37,797 nucleotides of DNA, from positions 32,092-69,888 of the forward strand of contig PBEB01000015.1 of NCBI GenBank assembly GCA_002717505.1. The letters are read 5' to 3'. Position numbers and translations under genes: made by a program. Origin of the DNA: Leptospiraceae bacterium. GTDB lineage: Bacteria > Spirochaetota > Leptospiria > Leptospirales > Leptonemataceae. Every line of letters starts with the position of its first letter. The first letter of the stretch is position 1. Positions 33,585 to 37,797 of this stretch are shown one piece after another. The notes under the pieces are model-generated. The model made no database searches, had not been told where the DNA came from, and saw only the letters and a list, made by a program, of their open reading frames with translations.

Positions 33585-34472
33585 GTGAAAGCAGTGAATG
33601 CAAAAACAAAGAAGCGGACCCGGTCGGAACAGGGTGCGGATTCGGACGCCAGCGACTCCATTTTAAACTGGTATCTTAATGAAATTCACAAGATTCCTAT
33701 GCTCACCCGCGAGCAGGAATTCGATGTGGCCACGAAGGCACGGGAAGGTGATCAGGAGGCGCGAGATCTTCTGGTTCGTTCTAACCTTCGCTTTGTAGTC
33801 ACAGTAGCAAGGCGCTATCAATCCTATGGTCTCAGCCTCATGGATCTGATCAATGAAGGAAACCTTGGCTTGATCAAGGCTGCCGAGCGATTCAACCCGG
33901 ATCGTGGCTTCCACTTCATTTCTTACGCGGTATGGTGGATCAAACAATCCATTCTGTTTGCCATACAGCAGAAATCCCATTTGATTCGTCTTCCTCTGAA
34001 TCGTACAGCCGATCTGCGGCGTATCGAAGAAGCAGAGCGCTGGATGGACAATCAGGATGATGTGGAATCCAACCTCGAGAATCTGGCGCAATATGTAGAC
34101 ATGAAGCCCGAGGACTTGAATCACCTGTTGAGGATGAGCCGGGACCATCTCAGCCTGGACGCTCCCTTTGCGGATGCCGAGGACTTCACCCTGGGAGAGA
34201 ATATCGAAGACGATGGTGATCCAGGTCCAGAGTACTCCATCGAAACCGATCAACTGAAAACTGAAATTGAAGCCAGTCTGGACGAACTAACTCCCCGCGA
34301 GCGCCGAGTGCTCACATTACGCTTTGGGCTGGGAGATAGCCCTGTGTATTCGCTTCAAAAAATCGGTAAAATGGTAGGGCTCTCGAAAGAGCGCATTCGT
34401 CAGATCGAAAAGAAAGCCATACGTAAAATTCGCACCGGTAAGTTTGGTCAGAAACTGAACGCTTACCTGTAA
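33585..34472 (+). CDS. RNA polymerase sigma-70 family factor (RpoD/RpoS-like, group 2)
   Basis: 295 residues, GTG start with AGGAGG five bases upstream. After a basic N-terminus, region 1.2 (SILNWYLNEIHKIPMLTREQE), region 2 (NLRFVVTVARRY, DLINEGNLGLIKAAERFNP, FISYAVWWIKQSI for -10 recognition), region 3 (LDAPFADAEDFTLGENIED) and region 4 (LTPRERRVLTLRFGLG, then SLQKIGKMVGLSKERIRQIE helix-turn-helix) are all present. It lacks the large region 1.1 and non-conserved block of the primary sigma factor, so it is probably a stress or stationary-phase factor. Monocistronic, ending in a strong terminator. Confidence 0.93.
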   Translation: MKAVNAKTKKRTRSEQGADSDASDSILNWYLNEIHKIPMLTREQEFDVATKAREGDQEARDLLVRSNLRFVVTVARRYQSYGLSLMDLINEGNLGLIKAAERFNPDRGFHFISYAVWWIKQSILFAIQQKSHLIRLPLNRTADLRRIEEAERWMDNQDDVESNLENLAQYVDMKPEDLNHLLRMSRDHLSLDAPFADAEDFTLGENIEDDGDPGPEYSIETDQLKTEIEASLDELTPRERRVLTLRFGLGDSPVYSLQKIGKMVGLSKERIRQIEKKAIRKIRTGKFGQKLNAYL

Positions 34473-34517
34473 TTTGAGTAGGGGCATGGCCCACTAACTC
34501 AGTCTGTTCCCAACCCT

Positions 34518-34544
34518 GGCGACCCATCGGTCGCCTTTTTTTTT
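34518..34544 (+). terminator. Rho-independent terminator of the sigma factor gene
   Basis: GGCGACC (34518-34524), loop CATC, GGTCGCC (34529-34535), then nine T residues. The perfect 7-base GC-rich stem and T-run lie 46 bases after the stop. Confidence 0.93.
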
Positions 34545-34582
34545 GAATTGAAACAGGGTAAGCCCGCCCATCTCATGCATCC

Positions 34583-35689
34583 ATGCTCCGACTTGGTCTG
34601 CTATTCTTCCCTGTGATGGCTCTGATCCTTTTTCGCTACCCGGCTGTTTCCATGGATGCTCAGCCAGCCCTGGCACAGGTGCAAAGCGCTGAGATTGAGA
34701 GTCCAGGCAAGCTCAGTGCTCAGAAAGTCCAGCTGCTATGGAGCGATGAAGGAAAACGAAGGATCTATCAATCCGGCCGAATCCTGGATCTGCCAGAAGC
34801 GGCCACGGATCGAAAGATATTCGTACCTTATGCCGGACAGGGCTTTTTCCTGTTTGAAAGAATGGGTAAGGAGATCGAGCATCGAAGCTCCACGGGCGAA
34901 CTATTCTGGCAGCGGGAAAGCTCCGCCTATCCTGTTTCCAGTCCGGACGGCGACATTTTACTTCTGATTACCGGGGATTCCAATCGAGTGGATGTTATGG
35001 ATCGCAATGGCATTCTGGTGGAGGGCTCCGTTCTATCCGGTAGTTTGCTGGTGGACTATAGCTTTGCCTCTCCCGGCCATTCGGATCGGGGCGCATCGGC
35101 TCTGGTTCTGTTTTCCGATGGCCGCTATTTTTTACTGGGTCCCGGCGGTAAGATGCTCTACCGAGGTCAGGTCTCCGATCAGCCGCTGTTTGCGCGTAGT
35201 GCCGCTCTCTCTGCAGATGGAAAGAGCATTGCCTTCCACTACGATCAGTCAGGCAAGGACCGACTGCAGGTTGCAAAGATTCAGGCCTCGGAAGAGGGCG
35301 TCTCTGTAGAGGAAAGCTATAACATTGAACTGAAGACGAATCATCCTTATACGATTTCCATGCTGGTTCAGGAAGAGGTAGCCCTGCTTGGACCTCCAGG
35401 CGAGACTATTGCGGTAAATGGGGGAGAGATCATTCTGGACCGAGTTTACGAAGCGGCCCAGGATCCCGGGCTACACAAGGCCATGGCCTGGATGGATGGA
35501 GTTTTCTTACTTCAGGAGCAACGAAGAATGCTCATATTGAGTGGTGAGGCTCAGCTTCTGGGATCTTTTGCCATGGGGGCTCTCTACTCCCCGGGGCGGC
35601 TACTCCACTTGCAAAAGGGACAGGCCTTCTATCATAATCTGAGTGGTCAGCTCAGGCTTTTTCAGCTGGTTTCTGGATCCGTGGAATAG
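34583..35689 (+). CDS. Exported propeller-like protein of unknown function
   Basis: 368 residues. The N-terminus LRLGLLFFPVMALILFRYPAVSMDA is a signal peptide or anchor. The rest is beta-rich with repeated blade-like segments: KIFVPYAGQGFFLFERMG, SAYPVSSPDGDILLLI, SALVLFSDGRYFLLGPGG, SAALSADGKSIAFHYD and LLGSFAMGALYSPGRLLHL. The S-x-D-G-x-x-I/L-L/A-F pattern suggests a WD40/TolB-like propeller. No family assigned. It starts 39 bases after the sigma factor terminator and overlaps the 3' end of the convergent response regulator gene by 28 bases. The start codon has no clear Shine-Dalgarno. Confidence 0.6.
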   Translation: MLRLGLLFFPVMALILFRYPAVSMDAQPALAQVQSAEIESPGKLSAQKVQLLWSDEGKRRIYQSGRILDLPEAATDRKIFVPYAGQGFFLFERMGKEIEHRSSTGELFWQRESSAYPVSSPDGDILLLITGDSNRVDVMDRNGILVEGSVLSGSLLVDYSFASPGHSDRGASALVLFSDGRYFLLGPGGKMLYRGQVSDQPLFARSAALSADGKSIAFHYDQSGKDRLQVAKIQASEEGVSVEESYNIELKTNHPYTISMLVQEEVALLGPPGETIAVNGGEIILDRVYEAAQDPGLHKAMAWMDGVFLLQEQRRMLILSGEAQLLGSFAMGALYSPGRLLHLQKGQAFYHNLSGQLRLFQLVSGSVE

Positions 35690-36615
35690 ATGGAAACCCC
35701 TCGATTTCTCACTTCCAGGTCTGCCAGAAGCATACCGATGACTTCAGTGCAATGTCCAGGCTGAATGTTGAATATCAAATGATCCAGGTTTTCTCTGCTA
35801 ATGAACAGTCCCCTCCCGTGCTGATCACCCAGTCCAACAGGTAGCCCCTTTTCGTCCAGAGTCACCTGTCTTTCCAGTCTTCGGAGGATCTCGCTACGTT
35901 CCAGACCGCCTGTGAAATCTCGCACTACCAGAACGCAGTAGTTGCGGACCACTCCCGCTTCCAGTTCCACTCGATTTTTTCCCGGTTCAGGTAGCCGACC
36001 ATAAACCATGGCATTACTCATCAGCTCTTCCAGGATCTGTCGCACTAGAGTAGGGGCGCCACCGCGACCCAGTAAATCCGTCACCAGATCACAGGCTCGG
36101 TCCTTTTCCTCCTGTGTTTCAATGGATAATCGATAGAGCTTCCCTGTTTCTGGCTTGAAGGATTCATCCTTCAGAAGTCTATACATTCCGGCAAAGCTAC
36201 AACTCTCTACCTGGCTTTCCGGAAAGTACTCCGCCACTCCGAAGATTCGTTTATAGAGCAGCTTGCGAATCATTACATGAATAAAATGTAAATCAAGAAA
36301 AGTGGACTTCGGAATGATGTTCCAGATCTTTAGTTCCCTGGCGTAGCGAACGTAATCGTTTATGTCGTAGGCGGTCATCAAGGCGAATGGCCGGCCAGGA
36401 AAAGCTTTTCTATAGAGCTCAATTAATTCCAGGCCACCCATTTGAGGCATGCGAATGTCGGTGAGCAGGAAATCCACCTGTCTGTTCTGGCAGACTTCCC
36501 ATGCATCCTTGCCATCGGCGGCCTGGAGGACCTCAAAATGAAAGGACAGATAGTCAGCAATGGCGGTTCGAATCGATGGGATGTCGTCAACAATAAGGAC
36601 GGAATGCTCCTTCAT
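35662..36615 (-). CDS. Response regulator fused to RsbW-like HATPase (anti-sigma kinase-type) domain
   Basis: 317 residues. Residues 1-125 form a receiver domain: VLIVDD (~6-11), phosphoacceptor Asp53 in LLTDIRMPQMGG, Thr81 in LMTAYD and Lys103 in IIPKST. A linker of ~45 residues leads to a GHKL ATPase domain (~165-300): N-box ILEELMSNAMVYG (Asn201) and G-box GDQHGRGLFISRENLDHL. The HATPase is of the small RsbW/SpoIIAB type, not the histidine-kinase type. It is thus probably a switch in which phosphorylation controls binding or phosphorylation of a partner (sigma or anti-anti-sigma factor). The start overlaps the kinase gene's stop by 4 bases (ATGA). Confidence 0.88.
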   Translation of the reverse strand: MKEHSVLIVDDIPSIRTAIADYLSFHFEVLQAADGKDAWEVCQNRQVDFLLTDIRMPQMGGLELIELYRKAFPGRPFALMTAYDINDYVRYARELKIWNIIPKSTFLDLHFIHVMIRKLLYKRIFGVAEYFPESQVESCSFAGMYRLLKDESFKPETGKLYRLSIETQEEKDRACDLVTDLLGRGGAPTLVRQILEELMSNAMVYGRLPEPGKNRVELEAGVVRNYCVLVVRDFTGGLERSEILRRLERQVTLDEKGLPVGLGDQHGRGLFISRENLDHLIFNIQPGHCTEVIGMLLADLEVRNRGVSIYSTDPETS

Positions 36616-37797
36616 CCATCCACCTCGCTACGACGATGGGGCAGGGATACAAAAAATCTTGTGCTTTTGCCGCTTGTTCGAACCGTAAGCCGGCCATTGT
36701 GCTCGCGCACGATGCCCAGAGAGATGGACAATCCCAGTCCTGTTCCTCGTCCATCTGCGGATTTGCTGTAAAAAGGAACAAATATGCGACGTATCTGATC
36801 TTCTGGAATGCCACCGGCATCATCTTCGACGATGATGTGGACGTATCGACTGGAGCTGCGGACTTCTACGCGAATCTCCCCTGGCGAATAATCATAGGCT
36901 TGGAGGGAATTTCGAAAAAGGTTTATGAGCAACCGCTCGATCTTTTCCTGATTAAAATAGAAAATTACAGTGTCTTCATTGGAGTTCAACCTCCACTGAA
37001 TTCGACGGGACAGCACAGGATACAAACGCACCGTATTTGCCTGAGCTCTCTGGATCACACGGAGCAAATCTCCGCGATTGCGAGTGAGGTTTCCAGGGCG
37101 TGCCAGTCCAAGAATATCCGATACAATCCGCGCTGCCTGACGCAGATCCTTCTGAAGAATCTGAAGCCGATGCAACACCTCCCGGCTTTCCATGGTGGTT
37201 AGATTGGCTTCCAGATTTTGCAGAGTCAGCCCCATGCCGGTGAGCGGATTATTGAGCTCATGGGCAATACCACTGATCATCGTTCCCAGACTGGCCAGGT
37301 TTTCCATTCGCAGGGATTCTTCCTGTTGTTCTCTCTGTCTGGTAATGTCCTCTACGATTTCCACCATACGGACCCTTACAGTCTGACCGAGGATGAAATT
37401 GAGTTTATAGGTCAATTCTCCCTGGCTTCCCGGATGGTGGATGATCTTCTCTTCACTGGGCGTCTCAACGCGATCCCCGTCCTCGCCCTCTTCCCTGGGT
37501 TCTGGCGGCGGAGGAGGGTTCCATTCATGCTCCAGAGGGCAGAAGGGGCAAACCGAGTCTCGATTGTGAATCAGGCGGTAGCAGGGCTGACCGATGGCAT
37601 CTTTATACCGTTCCTGTCCCGAAAGCCTCAGGGCAGAGCGATTCAAACGCACAATGCGATACGCCCCATCGATTGCGAAGGTGGCCGCGGGCTGTGAATC
37701 CAGTATGGCCTCGGTTTCATCAAGGCGCAATTGAGTGATGTCGGACACAGTCCAATGCTGCGGAAAGCCAGATTGGGCACAAATAAAAAAGGCCAGC
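36612..37797 (-). CDS. PAS-domain sensor histidine kinase (N-terminus beyond the window)
   Basis: From the GTG at 37748 it is 378 residues, but the same frame stays open to the window edge and reads FPQHWTVSDITQLR, the usual end of a preceding sensor domain, so the protein is probably longer. Visible parts: a PAS domain (DSQPAATFAIDGAYRIVRLN) with CYRLIHNRDSVCPFCPLEHEW, an acidic Pro-rich insert, dimerisation/phosphoacceptor SGIAHELNNPLTGMG (His163 counted from the GTG) and HATPase with LINLFRNSLQAY, VEDDAGGIPEDQI and GRGTGLGLSIS. No membrane segment is seen in the part present. It precedes the response-regulator gene with a 4-base overlap, so the two are the obvious cognate pair. Confidence 0.92.
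   Translation of the reverse strand, partial: LAFFICAQSGFPQHWTVSDITQLRLDETEAILDSQPAATFAIDGAYRIVRLNRSALRLSGQERYKDAIGQPCYRLIHNRDSVCPFCPLEHEWNPPPPPEPREEGEDGDRVETPSEEKIIHHPGSQGELTYKLNFILGQTVRVRMVEIVEDITRQREQQEESLRMENLASLGTMISGIAHELNNPLTGMGLTLQNLEANLTTMESREVLHRLQILQKDLRQAARIVSDILGLARPGNLTRNRGDLLRVIQRAQANTVRLYPVLSRRIQWRLNSNEDTVIFYFNQEKIERLLINLFRNSLQAYDYSPGEIRVEVRSSSRYVHIIVEDDAGGIPEDQIRRIFVPFYSKSADGRGTGLGLSISLGIVREHNGRLTVRTSGKSTRFFVSLPHRRSEVDG

Noticed and set aside
1..37797. CRISPR arrays, tRNA or rRNA genes, insertion sequences
   Set aside because: No regularly spaced repeats, no tRNA-like TTCGA arms in the spacers, and no transposase text were found on reading both strands.

Overview
The window looks like a compact chromosomal segment of a spirochaete from the Leptospira side of the phylum (Leptospirales or a close uncultivated relative). 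The clues are a fragment of the DUF1554 domain typical of Leptospira lipoproteins, several lipoproteins of unknown function, a futalosine-type menaquinone gene (mqnA) near ubiA and ubiX homologues, and tandem ArsA-family ATPases. Base composition looks intermediate by eye (not computed). I saw no rRNA, tRNA, insertion sequence, phage gene or CRISPR array. Genes are packed tightly, with 1-4 base start/stop overlaps inside operons and several convergent 3' overlaps.

Layout, left to right. 1-4675 (+): end of an O-antigen ligase/polymerase, secA, and a GT-B-like glycosyltransferase coupled to secA. 4835-7579 (+): a two-gene accessory module, a small beta-grasp (ubiquitin-like) protein ending in Gly-Gly and a large DUF4132 protein. 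7766-10036 (-): YqgE/AlgH and peptide chain release factor 3. 10138-11168 (+): a DUF1554 remnant and a low-complexity protein, followed by a diverged three-unit tandem repeat. 11384-15906 (-): a three-gene operon encoding an isochorismatase-fold/kinase-like/dual-specificity-phosphatase fusion and two ArsA-type ATPases. 16122-19826 (-): a MoxR/ChlI-like AAA+ ATPase, a KimA-like APC permease and a small membrane protein with a FliF-C-like tail. 19905-21782 (+): gatC and gatA. 22071-26377 (-): lipoprotein, tyrS, ubiX, LON-substrate-binding-domain protein and ubiA. 26349-31118: lipoproteins, mqnA (-), a SpoIIE-like protein, a small DMT transporter, a zinc alcohol dehydrogenase and a pterin carbinolamine dehydratase. 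31081-33455 (-): an EpmA-like enzyme and a secreted beta-propeller. 33585-35689 (+): a sigma-70 factor with a clear terminator and an exported propeller-like protein. 35662-37797 (-): a response regulator fused to an RsbW-like ATPase domain, and a histidine kinase that probably continues past the window edge.

The two best candidates for undescribed biology are the kinase/phosphatase fusion with its ArsA pair (13.5-15.9 kb and 11.4-13.5 kb) and the beta-grasp/DUF4132 pair (4.8-7.6 kb). In the ArsA pair the Walker A motifs are degenerate in complementary ways: one keeps the signature lysine but has Arg at the P-loop lysine, the other the reverse. This suggests an obligate heterodimer with one composite active site. 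All functional statements rest on motif recognition by eye; no searches or structure predictions were run.
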